Positions 35,187 to 44,101 of a DNA stretch of 64,000 nucleotides are shown in pieces. The first letter of the stretch is position 1. The number at the start of each line of letters is the position of its first letter. The DNA is from Oligella sp050920755 (GTDB lineage: Bacteria; Pseudomonadota; Gammaproteobacteria; Burkholderiales; Burkholderiaceae_B). A program made the position numbers and the translations under genes. The notes beneath the pieces were generated by a model. That model made no database searches, had not been told where the DNA came from, and worked only from the letters and a program-made list of their open reading frames with translations. Location of the stretch: the NCBI RefSeq assembly GCF_050920755.1, contig NZ_CP158480.1, positions 806,001 through 870,000 on the forward strand, read 5' to 3'.

Positions 35187-35978
35187 ATGAATAAAATCGA
35201 GATTTATCCGGTACCCGCATTTAATGATAATTATATATGGATTATGCGTCAGGGGGATACGGCTTTGGCGGTTGATCCGGGGCAGGCGGCACCGGTGATT
35301 CGTGATCTGGAGTCCAAGGGTTTAACGCTTAAGGCTATTTTAATCACCCATCATCATGACGATCATACCGGCGGGGTGCGTGAGTTAGTCGATCGGTACG
35401 GAGCTTATGTGTATGGACCGGCCTTTGAGCGTCGACCCATCCCGGCAATGGATGAGGGGCTTAACGAAGGCAATCGGATTCGTATACAGGGAATAGATGC
35501 GGAGTTTCAAGTATTGGATGTACCGGGGCATACCTTAGGGCATATCGCCTATACAGCGGTTATCAACGATAATCAGCCGGTGCTCTTCTGTGGGGATACC
35601 TTATTTTCCTGTGGTTGTGGCAGATTATTTGAAGGAGATTCTAGATTAATGCTGCAAAGTATTGATAAATTTAGTAATTTGCCGCAAAATACTAGTGTAT
35701 ACTGTGCCCATGAATATACGTTGAGTAATATAGATTGGGCCTTACAGGTTGAGCCTGCTAACACGGCGTTACAGGCTTGGCAGCAGCGGGCTCGTGAACT
35801 CAGAGCTCAGGATTTATCTACCTTACCGACCACCATAGCACAGGAGAGGGCGACCAATCCCTTTATGCGAGTGCGTGAGGCGTCTGTAATCGAGGCGGCC
35901 GAGTCCTATACCGAAACTGAGTTAAATGACGCCGAAGCCGTCTTTGGCGCCTTACGTGAGTGGAAAAATAACGCTTAG
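35187..35978 (+). CDS. gloB: Hydroxyacylglutathione hydrolase (glyoxalase II)
   Basis: Binuclear-metal hydrolase that releases D-lactate and glutathione from S-lactoylglutathione, the second step of methylglyoxal detoxification. The metallo-beta-lactamase motif THHHDDHTGG lies near residues 54-63. Further ligands are in VPGHTLGHIAY, FCGDTLFSCGCGRLFEG and CAHEYTLSN. Length 263 is close to the usual 250-258. A strong AGGAGGGGA ribosome site precedes the ATG. It is divergent from the YafS-like gene and followed by a terminator. Confidence 0.95.
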   Translation: MNKIEIYPVPAFNDNYIWIMRQGDTALAVDPGQAAPVIRDLESKGLTLKAILITHHHDDHTGGVRELVDRYGAYVYGPAFERRPIPAMDEGLNEGNRIRIQGIDAEFQVLDVPGHTLGHIAYTAVINDNQPVLFCGDTLFSCGCGRLFEGDSRLMLQSIDKFSNLPQNTSVYCAHEYTLSNIDWALQVEPANTALQAWQQRARELRAQDLSTLPTTIAQERATNPFMRVREASVIEAAESYTETELNDAEAVFGALREWKNNA

Positions 35979-35988
35979 CATCCGCCGT

Positions 35989-36045
35989 CAACTTAGCGAA
36001 ACATGGATATTTTTTGATATTGTTCGATCGCTAAGTTGTTTTTTT
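35989..36045 (+). terminator. Intrinsic terminator after gloB
   Basis: CAACTTAGCG (35989-35998) and CGCTAAGTTG (36029-36038) form a perfect 10-bp stem followed by seven T. The 30-base loop contains a smaller GATAT/ATATT pairing. Confidence 0.8.
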
Positions 36046-36057
36046 GTTTTATAATGC

Positions 36058-36086
36058 TTGACAATTTTTCGATTCATCTCTTAGAT
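36058..36086 (+). promoter_or_regulatory. Candidate promoter of mltD
   Basis: A perfect -35 TTGACA (36058-36063) lies 17 bases before TTAGAT (36081-36086), a weak -10. An alternative TATAAT at 36050 has no good -35 at the right distance. The mltD ATG is at 36115. Confidence 0.4.
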
Positions 36087-36114
36087 CAAATTTAAAAAGC
36101 AAGGTCTTCTGATT

Positions 36115-37995
36115 ATGAGATTATTAGTTTACGCTTTGTTAGCAACCACCGCAGTTATCAGCGGATGCTCGTCTACGGGCGGAAACCTTAAGAGTAACAG
36201 TGCCGCTACTTCCAGGCACTACAACGATGTTTGGGACAGGATACGAGCCGGCTACGGGATGCCCGATCTAAAGGATAGTCGAGTTGATTACTGGGTAAAT
36301 TACTATACGAAGCGTCCGGGCTCAGTGCAGACCATGGCTAATCGCTCCGCGAAGTATATTTACTACGTCACCACCGAGTTGCAAAAGCGTGGTATGCCGA
36401 CGGAATTGGCACTATTGCCTTTTGTGGAGAGTGCTTATAACACAACGGCATTATCGCGCGTTAAGGCCTCCGGTCTTTGGCAGTTTATGCCGGCGACCGG
36501 TACTGATTTCAATTTGACCCAAAACTGGTGGCGCGACGATCGACGTGACCCGGTCAGTTCAACTCAAGCAGCAATTAACTACCTTGCTTATTTATATAAT
36601 TTCCAAGGCAATGACTGGCATTTAGCTTTAGCCTCATATAACTGGGGGCAGGGCTCTGTAAAGCGTGCGCGCGATCGTAATGCGGCGCAGGGTCGGAGTA
36701 CCGACTATCTCTCGCTTAATATGCCTCAGGAAACACGTGATTACGTGCCTAAGCTCTTAGCCTTTAAGCGCATTATCAGTAATCCGTCAAAATATGGCAT
36801 TACCTTACCGCGCGTACCGGATCAACCTTACTTCGAAGAGGTTGCCAAAACAGTCGATATTGATATTGAGGTCGCTGCCAAATTAGCCGGTATGTCATTG
36901 ACTGAGTTCAAAGAAATGAACCCACAATTCCATCGTCCGGTGATTTTAGCGGAGCATGGTCAACGCATTCTAATCCCTAAGGCCAATGTCGCTTCTTATA
37001 AAAAGAACCTTGCCAATTACAAGGGTAATTTGGCTTCCTATTCCGGCTATACCCCCAGATCAGGTGAGTCTTTGGCCGATATCGCCCAACGTCACGGAGT
37101 GGATTTAGCTTTATTGAAGCAGTTAAATGGCTACACGAACAAGCAAACTGTGGCGATTAATAGCCGTACTTTGATGATTCCACGCGGCAACGGTATTTCA
37201 CCGAGTGCATCGCCTGCGGGCATTCGTGCCACAGCACCGGCGCCTCAGAGACAGCAGCCGATGCCTGCCGCAAGTGCCGGTCCTGATATGATGCTTGCTT
37301 TAATTGAGCGCACGCGCTTACCGGCATCAGCGGTTAATCCACCGGCATCAGCACCTGCCTTGGCACAAAATCGTGCCTCAAGCCCGGCGCCGACAGTTGC
37401 TAATACGCCGGCAGTACGAGCTTCTTCACCGATGCCCAGACCCGGATCTGCTGCTTTGATGGCTAGTAATACAGCAGGCAGTGCAGTCGGTAGCGCGGTG
37501 GATCCTTTAGCTGATTTAATTCGCTCTGACGGTTCCATGGCGACCTCCGTGCCGGCAGTTGCCGCTAACACCTCGACAGCGGCCTCTGTCAGCAGCGCTT
37601 TGAGTACGCCAACTGCTGCGGCCTCCTATGAGCGACCGGCCGCGATGTTGCCAAATGTTGGTGGCAATCACTCTTTAGCGGCAAGAGCAGCCTCAAATGT
37701 ACAAAGAAGTGGTCCGGAGGTTCAACGCGTCAGCTGGGGTGATGAGCCTGCCGGCAGTGCGCCTAGAGCACGTACCGCAGCCTATCAGCCGTCGGCGGCA
37801 AAGGCAGCCGGTGCAGCGCCCGATACCGGTCGTAATCCTGCTACCCACCGTGTAGCTAAGGGTGAGACACTATACTCCTTGGCCCGTCAATACAATACTA
37901 ATGTGAATGATTTAGCAGCCCTAAATAACATCACGATTGACGGTTTAAAAGCAGGTATGATTTTAAGATTGCCAAACTCGGGCGTTGAAGGTTAA
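36115..37995 (+). CDS. mltD: Membrane-bound lytic transglycosylase D with LysM domains
   Basis: Lipoprotein enzyme that cuts the glycan strands of peptidoglycan. The signal peptide ends in the lipobox ISGC (Cys at residue 18). The SLT domain (about 95-225) carries the catalytic Glu in LLPFVESAYN and the GLWQFMPATG motif. One LysM lies at about 320-355 and a second closes the protein (HRVAKGETLYSLARQYN to ILRLP, about 578-622). Between them is a linker of roughly 200 residues rich in Ala, Pro and Ser. Length 626 is longer than the 452 of E. coli MltD. Confidence 0.93.
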   Translation: MRLLVYALLATTAVISGCSSTGGNLKSNSAATSRHYNDVWDRIRAGYGMPDLKDSRVDYWVNYYTKRPGSVQTMANRSAKYIYYVTTELQKRGMPTELALLPFVESAYNTTALSRVKASGLWQFMPATGTDFNLTQNWWRDDRRDPVSSTQAAINYLAYLYNFQGNDWHLALASYNWGQGSVKRARDRNAAQGRSTDYLSLNMPQETRDYVPKLLAFKRIISNPSKYGITLPRVPDQPYFEEVAKTVDIDIEVAAKLAGMSLTEFKEMNPQFHRPVILAEHGQRILIPKANVASYKKNLANYKGNLASYSGYTPRSGESLADIAQRHGVDLALLKQLNGYTNKQTVAINSRTLMIPRGNGISPSASPAGIRATAPAPQRQQPMPAASAGPDMMLALIERTRLPASAVNPPASAPALAQNRASSPAPTVANTPAVRASSPMPRPGSAALMASNTAGSAVGSAVDPLADLIRSDGSMATSVPAVAANTSTAASVSSALSTPTAAASYERPAAMLPNVGGNHSLAARAASNVQRSGPEVQRVSWGDEPAGSAPRARTAAYQPSAAKAAGAAPDTGRNPATHRVAKGETLYSLARQYNTNVNDLAALNNITIDGLKAGMILRLPNSGVEG

Positions 37996-38121
37996 AGTCA
38001 GTTGCCTGAGGTAAAAAGCTTGCCTAAGCCGTTATTCGGTTTGGGCATTCCTTATTTGTAAAAAGCAGTTATAATTAATTAATTTTAAATTACGAAAAAC
38101 GAAAAAATTACGGGAATATTC

Positions 38122-38904
38122 ATGGGTTTTTTAGCGAATAAACGAATTGTTTTGACCGGTTTGATTTCAAACCGTTCAATTGCTTACGGTATTGCCAAAG
38201 CTTGTCATGAACAAGGTGCCGAATTAGCATTTACCTACGTCGGAGAGCGTTTCGAGGGTCGGGTCAAGGACTTTGCTGAGGAATTCGGCAGCAAAATCGT
38301 CGTACCCTGTGATGTTTCTTCTGATGAAAGCATTAGCAACTGTGTTAATGAAATCGGCGAGCATTGGGGTGACGGTATTGATGGCGTAGTGCACTCCATC
38401 GGTTTTGCGCCGCGTGAGTCAATTGCCGGTAATTTCCTGGATGGTTATAACCGTGAAAACTTCCGTGCTGCGCACGATATCTCTGCCTATAGCTTTGCCG
38501 CTCTGGCCAAGGAGTTTTTACCCCTCGTTGAAAAGCGTCAGGGTAACTTTCTTACTTTAACTTACTTAGGCGCAGAGAGAGCGATCACCCACTACAACAT
38601 GATGGGTTTGGCTAAAGCATCGCTTGAATCCAGCGTGCGCTATTTGGCTAAAGCGGTGGGCGACAAGGGTATCCGTGTTAACGGTATCTCTGCCGGCCCG
38701 ATTAAAACTTTAGCGGCTGCTGGTATTAAGGATTTTAACTATATTTTTAATTTCGTCGAACAGCATGCGCCGCTTAAGCGTGGTGTTAATATTGATGACG
38801 TGGGTAAATCGGCCGCTTTCTTACTGTCTGATTTGGCTTCAGGCGTAACCGGTGAGATTCTTCATGTTGATGCCGGTTTTAACGCAGTCGTTTCCGGCCT
38901 CTAA
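38122..38904 (+). CDS. fabI: Enoyl-[acyl-carrier-protein] reductase FabI
   Basis: NADH-dependent reductase of the last step of each fatty-acid elongation cycle. The short-chain dehydrogenase fold of 260 residues has the FabI-type nucleotide start LTGLISNRSIAYGIAK, HSIGFAPRE, and the catalytic Tyr-Lys pair spaced for FabI in HYNMMGLAKASLE. SAGPIKTLAAAGIKDF covers the flexible substrate loop. It is followed by a terminator. The upstream region has a weak GU-containing hairpin (GCCTAAGCCG with CGGTTTGGGC at about 38022-38046). Confidence 0.97.
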   Translation: MGFLANKRIVLTGLISNRSIAYGIAKACHEQGAELAFTYVGERFEGRVKDFAEEFGSKIVVPCDVSSDESISNCVNEIGEHWGDGIDGVVHSIGFAPRESIAGNFLDGYNRENFRAAHDISAYSFAALAKEFLPLVEKRQGNFLTLTYLGAERAITHYNMMGLAKASLESSVRYLAKAVGDKGIRVNGISAGPIKTLAAAGIKDFNYIFNFVEQHAPLKRGVNIDDVGKSAAFLLSDLASGVTGEILHVDAGFNAVVSGL

Positions 38905-38921
38905 TCTGAATTTCTCTAAAG

Positions 38922-38960
38922 GTCTAAGTAGCGGTTTTTACTTAGACTTTTTTATTTTTT
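38922..38960 (+). terminator. Intrinsic terminator after fabI
   Basis: GTCTAAGTA (38922-38930) pairs with TACTTAGAC (38939-38947), and T-rich DNA runs to 38960. dnaQ begins only 12 bases later, so read-through or a promoter within this stretch must supply dnaQ. Confidence 0.8.
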
Positions 38961-38971
38961 GCGGTATATAC

Positions 38972-39685
38972 ATGCGTCAAATCGTTCTGGATACGGAAAC
39001 TACGGGTATTGAAGCTCATAACGGCGACCGGGTCATTGAGCTCGGTTGTATTGAGTTAGTTAATCGTGAGCCGACCGGTAATAATCTACATCTTTACTTT
39101 AATCCCGAGCGGGACTCGGATCCGGGCGCTTTGGCGGTGCATGGCTTAACCACTGAGTTTTTAAGGCAGTTTAATACCTTCGATAAGCATGCCCAAGCGA
39201 TTGCCGACTATCTTCGAGGAGCAGAGCTTTTAATTCATAATGCGGCCTTTGACGTAGGTTTTTTAAATGCCGAGTTTGCTCGCTTTAAAATGGCCCCGGT
39301 CGAGGAAATTGTCGCTAAGGTCACTGATACCTTGGCACTTGCGCGCGCAAAGTTTCCCGGTCAGCGTAATAGCCTGGACGCACTTTGTGATCGCTTAGGC
39401 GTTTCTAATGAGCATCGAGTATTGCATGGTGCATTACTGGATGCGGGGCTGCTTGCTGATGTCTGGTTAGCCATGACACGTGAGCAGTTCGGCTTACTTG
39501 ATTCATTGCAGGACGATCCGCAAGTATCAACACCGACTGAGGTGGTAGCCGCTAGCGCTTTAATCGGCACTTTCAATCTGCCGGTGGTTAGCGCCGATGC
39601 CGCGGAACTGGCCGAGCATGCAGCCTATGTGGAGGTGCTGGACAAAGCAGTCGATGGTGAGTCGCTGTGGCACCGCTTTAAGTAG
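38972..39685 (+). CDS. dnaQ: DNA polymerase III epsilon subunit (proofreading exonuclease)
   Basis: DEDDh 3'-5' exonuclease that corrects errors within the replicative polymerase core. I start at the ATG at 38972, where the protein opens RQIVLDTETTGIEAHNGDRV with the first Asp-x-Glu motif. The frame extends upstream to 38852 but overlaps fabI and the terminator. Further catalytic motifs are LIHNAAFDVGFLNAEF and HGALLDAGLLADVWL, whose His begins the third motif. The C-terminal tail ends in ESLWHRFK, similar to other betaproteobacterial DnaQ. Length 237 is normal. Confidence 0.94.
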   Translation: MRQIVLDTETTGIEAHNGDRVIELGCIELVNREPTGNNLHLYFNPERDSDPGALAVHGLTTEFLRQFNTFDKHAQAIADYLRGAELLIHNAAFDVGFLNAEFARFKMAPVEEIVAKVTDTLALARAKFPGQRNSLDALCDRLGVSNEHRVLHGALLDAGLLADVWLAMTREQFGLLDSLQDDPQVSTPTEVVAASALIGTFNLPVVSADAAELAEHAAYVEVLDKAVDGESLWHRFK

Positions 39686-39882
39686 CTGAGCCGTCGCAGG
39701 TATTGCTCAATCTGCTTGCGCTAATCATTCAGCTTATGGGCAGCATCATGATTTAGTCGTAGCGGTATTTAAATGAGCTTAATATAATTTTTTAGCACAA
39801 AAAATACTTTAATTATTTCTTTAATTCATAATGAAGATGTTTATAATAAGGGTATAAACTTATTTTTTAAGGCAAATTGTTT

Positions 39883-40233
39883 ATGAGTCAAACATCCTTT
39901 ACACAGCTTAACGAGGACTATGCTGTCGCTCCTCAATTGACCCCGGATGAGGTGCGTGCTGCCGCTCAGCAGGGTTTTAAATCCTTATTGATTAATCGCC
40001 CTGATGGTGAGGGTGGCCCCGAGCAGCCTACCTCGCAGGAGATGATTAGCTTGGCAGAGAGTTTGGGCATGACAGCGGTTTATTTGCCTATTATCAGCGG
40101 CGGACCGACCGAGGCTGATATCGAGGAGTTTGCAATAGTGATTGAAACATTGCCTAAGCCTGTGTTAGCCTACTGTCGTAGCGGCAACCGTAGTGCAACC
40201 ACTTATGCCTTGGCAGCAGCTAGAGAATCTTAA
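39883..40233 (+). CDS. TIGR01244-type rhodanese/phosphatase-like protein
   Basis: A 116-residue cytoplasmic protein resembling the small TIGR01244 family, a dual-specificity-phosphatase-like fold also found fused to Blh-type sulfur dioxygenases. The active loop is CRSGNRSA, a six-residue Cys-to-Arg loop closer to rhodaneses than to the seven-residue loop of most phosphatases. LINRPDGEGGPEQP and YLPIISGGPTEADI are family-typical. The start is the ATG at 39883 with AAGG upstream. It is followed after 14 bp by a universal stress protein. A stress or sulfide-related role is inference. Confidence 0.72.
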   Translation: MSQTSFTQLNEDYAVAPQLTPDEVRAAAQQGFKSLLINRPDGEGGPEQPTSQEMISLAESLGMTAVYLPIISGGPTEADIEEFAIVIETLPKPVLAYCRSGNRSATTYALAAARES

Positions 40234-40247
40234 CAAGGAGATATTTT

Positions 40248-40712
40248 ATGTATAAAAAGATTTTATTACCCATTGACGGTTCAGATATTTCTTCTCAAAC
40301 AGCAAATTCCGGTATTTCATTTGCTCGTCAAATCGGTGCGGAAATCGTTGTATTAAACGTGACTCAGCCATTTTCCACTTTAGTCGGTTTTGACGGTGTG
40401 GCTGCATCTTATGCTATTTCTGATGCGGATTATGAAGAGGCTGCACGTAAGGAAGCTGAGGAGTACTTACAGCCTGTGATGGATCGTGCTGCAACTGCCG
40501 GTGTCAAAGCAACTTCTGCGATTGTTTCTAACTACAATGTCGCTGACGGTGTGGTTGAGGCAGCTAAAGAGCATGGTTGTGATTTAATTTACATCGCTAC
40601 CCACGGTCGTAGCGGCTTATCTCGCTTACTTTTAGGTAGCGTGACCACTAAAGTGATTCAGTTGGCGCCGGTATCTGTACTTGTGTACCGTTTAGAGGGT
40701 TCTAACGAGTAA
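40248..40712 (+). CDS. Universal stress protein UspA family
   Basis: A 154-residue single-domain Usp. It starts KKILLPIDGSDISSQTA and ends with the ATP-binding loop THGRSGLSRLLLGSVTTKVI. A strong AGGAG ribosome site precedes the ATG. It is likely cotranscribed with the rhodanese-like gene and ends at a terminator. The specific stress is not evident from sequence. Confidence 0.93.
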   Translation: MYKKILLPIDGSDISSQTANSGISFARQIGAEIVVLNVTQPFSTLVGFDGVAASYAISDADYEEAARKEAEEYLQPVMDRAATAGVKATSAIVSNYNVADGVVEAAKEHGCDLIYIATHGRSGLSRLLLGSVTTKVIQLAPVSVLVYRLEGSNE

Positions 40713-40735
40713 TTGCGTTTTGAGCATCTCATAAT

Positions 40736-40765
40736 AAAACCCATGATTTTGTATCATGGGTTTTT
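40736..40765. terminator. Bidirectional terminator between uspA and bioB
   Basis: AAACCCATGAT (40737-40747) and ATCATGGGTTT (40753-40763) form an 11-bp perfect stem with A-rich and T-rich flanks, so it can end both the usp transcript on + and bioB on -. Confidence 0.85.
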
Positions 40766-40808
40766 CTATGCGCACGATATTCGTGCGTTGCATGGTTTTA
40801 CAGTTTAT

Positions 40809-41789
40809 TTAAGCACTATATAAATCTAAGCGTTTAAACAGTTCCTGATCCTTTTCTCTTTGCGGATTGGCGGTGGTAAGCAGGCAATCCCCGTAGAAAA
40901 TCGAGTTGGCCCCGGCCATAAAGCAAAGTGCTTGAGTACCGTCATCCATTTGCTCACGCCCTGCGGAGAGTCGCACTTTGGATTGTGGCATTAAAATACG
41001 CGCAATGGCAATGGTGCGAATAAACTCAAAGGGATCCAAGTCCTCTTCATCGGCTAATGGTGTACCGGCTACCTTGACGAGATGGTTGATAGGCACGGAT
41101 TGGGGTGGTGGATTCATATTTGCTAACTCAGCCAGTAAACCGGCACGTTCACGCCGTGATTCGCCTAAACCTACAATGCCACCACAGCAAACATTAATTC
41201 CGGCATTACGCACCCGTTCAAGCGTGTCCAGACGATCCTGATAGGTACGGGTGGTGATGATGCTGCCATAGAACTCCGGCGCTGTATCGATATTATGGTT
41301 ATAGTAATCAAGACCGGCTTCTTTAAGCTGCTCGGCTTGACCGTCTTTGAGCATACCGAGGGTCACGCAGGTCTCCATACCGAGCGCTTTGACTTGGCGC
41401 ACCATTTCGCTCACTACTTCGATTTGGTATTGCTTAGGGCCGCGCCAAGCGGCACCCATACAAAAACGTGATGCGCCTTGCTCCTTAGCGGTTTTAGCGG
41501 CTTTAACCACCTCCTCAACGGCCATCAGCTTTTCTTTTTCAACATCGGTATTGTAGCGCGATGATTGAGGGCAATAGCTGCAATCCTCCGGGCAACCGCC
41601 GGTTTTAATTGATAGCAGCGTCGATAATTGCACCTCACCGACCTTATGAAACTGGCGGTGTACGCTTTGGGCTTGGAACAGTAGTTCCATAAAAGGTAAT
41701 TCAAACAGCTCAACGACCTGATTCACGGTCCATTTTTGAGTTTGCAGCTCGGCAATCGTAGCGGTGCGCGATAAAGTAATAGTATCCAT
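40809..41789 (-). CDS. bioB: Biotin synthase
   Basis: Radical-SAM enzyme that inserts sulfur into dethiobiotin. The cluster-binding motif CPEDCSYCPQ lies at about residues 60-69. CMGAAWRGP, YYNHNIDTAPEFY and CCGGIVGLGE are biotin-synthase motifs, and RLSAGREQM contains the Arg that binds the second cluster. I start at the ATG at 41789 because a perfect GGAGG is 5 bases upstream; a TTG at 41801 would lie inside that site. That gives 326 residues. No other bio genes lie beside it. Confidence 0.95.
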   Translation of the reverse strand: MDTITLSRTATIAELQTQKWTVNQVVELFELPFMELLFQAQSVHRQFHKVGEVQLSTLLSIKTGGCPEDCSYCPQSSRYNTDVEKEKLMAVEEVVKAAKTAKEQGASRFCMGAAWRGPKQYQIEVVSEMVRQVKALGMETCVTLGMLKDGQAEQLKEAGLDYYNHNIDTAPEFYGSIITTRTYQDRLDTLERVRNAGINVCCGGIVGLGESRRERAGLLAELANMNPPPQSVPINHLVKVAGTPLADEEDLDPFEFIRTIAIARILMPQSKVRLSAGREQMDDGTQALCFMAGANSIFYGDCLLTTANPQREKDQELFKRLDLYSA

Positions 41790-41831
41790 GTATGCCTCCA
41801 ATTAAACTGCTAATGATATTATTACCTTATA

Positions 41832-41842
41832 GTAAACTTTAC
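41832..41842. promoter_or_regulatory. Palindrome upstream of bioB
   Basis: GTAAACTTTAC is a perfect 11-base palindrome about 43 bases before the bioB ATG, in the 204-bp gap shared with the divergent deacylase gene. It is short and only loosely like a half of a BirA operator (TTGTAAA...), so an operator role is speculative. Confidence 0.25.
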
Positions 41843-41993
41843 AAATGTTTTTGTTGTGATTTTGCTGTTAGTTAAGTGAAGTTAGCAGAAGATAGCAAAA
41901 TCTCAAATTTTTTTTAAAAGCGCGGTTTTAGCAGTTGATTTTTACCCTTTTTTCAGTGTAATTTGATGAAAATGCATTTATATCGGAGTTTTT

Positions 41994-43130
41994 ATGCAAA
42001 AAGAAACGGTGACCTTAATCGGCTCTACACCCGGTACTTCTTATCAGCTGACAGCCTTGCATTTCGGTCCTGATAATGGCAAAAAAGTTTATATGCAAGC
42101 CAGTATCCATGGCGATGAATTGCCCGGTTCTTTGGTAGCGTATTATTTACATCAAGCCTTACTGAAATTGGAACGGGAAGATCGTTTAGACGCCCGTATT
42201 GTTTTAGTACCTTTCTGTAATCCAATCGGTTTAGGGCAGATGCTGAATTATCAGCATATCGGTCGTTTTCATTTTGCCGGCGCACAAAATTTTAATCGTT
42301 TAATCAAACCCCATTTTGATCTTTTCCCAAAACTGTTAGATGTGATTGAGCGTGAGGGTATTGTTTGGTCTGAGAGCGCCGCTGATAATACCAAGCTGCT
42401 ACGTTGTTATTTAAAGCAAATGATTGACGATATAGCGGTGATTACCGCCACGGATTCAATGCATAAGACTTTATTGTCTTGGGCTTGTGATGCGGATATT
42501 GTATTGGATTTACATTGTGATAATCACGCCGTTCTACATATGTATGGCTGCCCCGAGTCTTGGCATCGACTGGAGCCCTTAGCGCGTTATTTGGGTAGTG
42601 AGTGTCAATTACTGTCTGAGGATTCGGGAAGTAATTCTTTTGATGAGGTGTTGTACTCAATCTGGCCGCGTTTACGTAACCACTTCCCTGAGGTGCCGTT
42701 GGAATTGGCTTGTATCGGAAGTACGGTCGAGTTTAGAGGGGAGTATGAGCTGTCTCATGACTTAGCCTCTAAAGATGCAGAAGCGATTATACAGTACTTA
42801 AATCATCAGTCTTATTTACGTTTGCCGGAGGAGCGTTGTCTTGACTTGCCGGCTATGGTGCGTGAACCGCATCCGCTCGGCGGTCTTTGCTATATCGATG
42901 CACCGACTTCAGGTATTGCCGTCTATCTGGTGCAGCCCGGTGATTGGGTAGAGGCGGGCCAAGGCATTGTGGATATTGTTGATCCTATTAGTCTGGCTAA
43001 AACCACCGTAAGAAGTCCTGCTGATGGGGTGGTTTTTGCGCATAGTGGTCAGCGACTTGCCCGACCGGAGCGTAAGCTTATGAGCATTTCCAGTCCGGTA
43101 GAGCAGGGTAATTCCGGGCTATCGCCTTAG
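41994..43130 (+). CDS. Succinylglutamate desuccinylase/aspartoacylase-family (M14) protein
   Basis: Probable zinc hydrolase of the AstE/AspA family, which removes acyl groups from amino acids. Zinc ligands are visible in ASIHGDELPGS (His and Glu) and VLDLHCDNHAV (His). LACIGSTVEFRGEYE supplies the general-base region, and the C-terminal barrel shows VYLVQPGDWVEAGQGIVDIVDP. Length 378 is typical of the broad group. No arginine-catabolism genes surround it, so the substrate cannot be assigned. Confidence 0.8.
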   Translation: MQKETVTLIGSTPGTSYQLTALHFGPDNGKKVYMQASIHGDELPGSLVAYYLHQALLKLEREDRLDARIVLVPFCNPIGLGQMLNYQHIGRFHFAGAQNFNRLIKPHFDLFPKLLDVIEREGIVWSESAADNTKLLRCYLKQMIDDIAVITATDSMHKTLLSWACDADIVLDLHCDNHAVLHMYGCPESWHRLEPLARYLGSECQLLSEDSGSNSFDEVLYSIWPRLRNHFPEVPLELACIGSTVEFRGEYELSHDLASKDAEAIIQYLNHQSYLRLPEERCLDLPAMVREPHPLGGLCYIDAPTSGIAVYLVQPGDWVEAGQGIVDIVDPISLAKTTVRSPADGVVFAHSGQRLARPERKLMSISSPVEQGNSGLSP

Positions 43131-43139
43131 TAGCGTCGC

Positions 43140-44090
43140 TTAGTGTGTTGCGCGTGCCGTTGCTTTTTTATAGGCTCTGTAGCTACTACCGGTAAAGATA
43201 ATAACCGCTATCCAAACCAGTACATAGGCCACAAAGCGCATACCGTCAAAGGGCTCTTTGAAAATTAACAGACCGATAAGAAATTGCATGGTCGGATTAA
43301 TGTAGAGCAAGATACCCAAGGTATTGAGACGGATCCTTTTAGCGGCGGCACCGAAAAACAGCAGAGGAAAGCCGGTGATAAAGCCGGTGCCGATAATTAA
43401 TAAAATGATATTTATCGGTAAATCTAAAAAGTGGAATTCCCCGATGCTATTTAAATAGATTAAATAGCTCAGCGCAAATGGCAGTAAAAACAGCGTTTCG
43501 ATCGCAAATCCCGGAATCAGAGGTAGCACTGCCTGCTTACGCAATAAGCTGTATAAGCTCCATGAACCACTGATAATTAAGGCAATCCATGGGATATTTC
43601 CGGCCAGTATCGACAACCATAGCACACCGGCTGAAGCAAGTACCACGGCAAAACTTTGGGCGCGGTTAATTCTTTCACCGATAAAGATTCTGGCCAAGGC
43701 GATACTCATAAGGGGCGACATAAAATAGCCTAGACTAGCCTCGATCACGCGATTGATGGATACTCCATAAATATAGGATAACCAATTAAGGCCTAAAGCC
43801 ATTGAGGCCAAAAAGATAAATGCCACCATTTTGGGCTGCTTAAATAGCGCTACCAAGTCCTTTTGCTGTTTGCTGATAAAAAGCAATAACACCGCAACAA
43901 CCGAAGTCCACAGCACGCGATGCCCCATTAATTGAGCAGCGGATAAGCCTTGATTGGAAAGTAGCGACCAATAAATTGGAAAGAGCCCCCAAGTGCAGTA
44001 GCACATCAGGGCATAAAGAACCCCGCACCGTGTTTCACGGCGTTGTGTTAACGGATCGGACGGGGGCTGTGCAAATGAGGCTTTAGACAT
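43140..44090 (-). CDS. RarD-type EamA transporter, copy 1
   Basis: Inner-membrane DMT permease similar to RarD, with about ten membrane segments. CTWGLFPIYWSLL near the start and YGVSINRVIEASLGYFMSPL are RarD hallmarks. I use the ATG at 44090 (316 residues); a GTG at 44108, overlapping the Nudix stop, is also possible. It shares long identical stretches with the gene at 44682, for example ARIFIGERIN and NIPWIALI. RarD was named for chloramphenicol sensitivity in E. coli, but the substrate is unknown. Confidence 0.85.
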   Translation of the reverse strand: MSKASFAQPPSDPLTQRRETRCGVLYALMCYCTWGLFPIYWSLLSNQGLSAAQLMGHRVLWTSVVAVLLLFISKQQKDLVALFKQPKMVAFIFLASMALGLNWLSYIYGVSINRVIEASLGYFMSPLMSIALARIFIGERINRAQSFAVVLASAGVLWLSILAGNIPWIALIISGSWSLYSLLRKQAVLPLIPGFAIETLFLLPFALSYLIYLNSIGEFHFLDLPINIILLIIGTGFITGFPLLFFGAAAKRIRLNTLGILLYINPTMQFLIGLLIFKEPFDGMRFVAYVLVWIAVIIFTGSSYRAYKKATARATH

Positions 44091-44101
44091 AGCGACACCG
44101 A

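Noticed and set aside
38022..38046. Hairpin between mltD and fabI as a terminator
   Set aside because: The stem needs two G-T pairs and the following T-run is weak, so it is mentioned under fabI but not called as a terminator.
38852..38971. Longer N-terminus for DnaQ starting inside fabI
   Set aside because: The 40 extra residues overlap fabI and the terminator hairpin and have no resemblance to epsilon subunits; the ATG at 38972 gives the normal protein.
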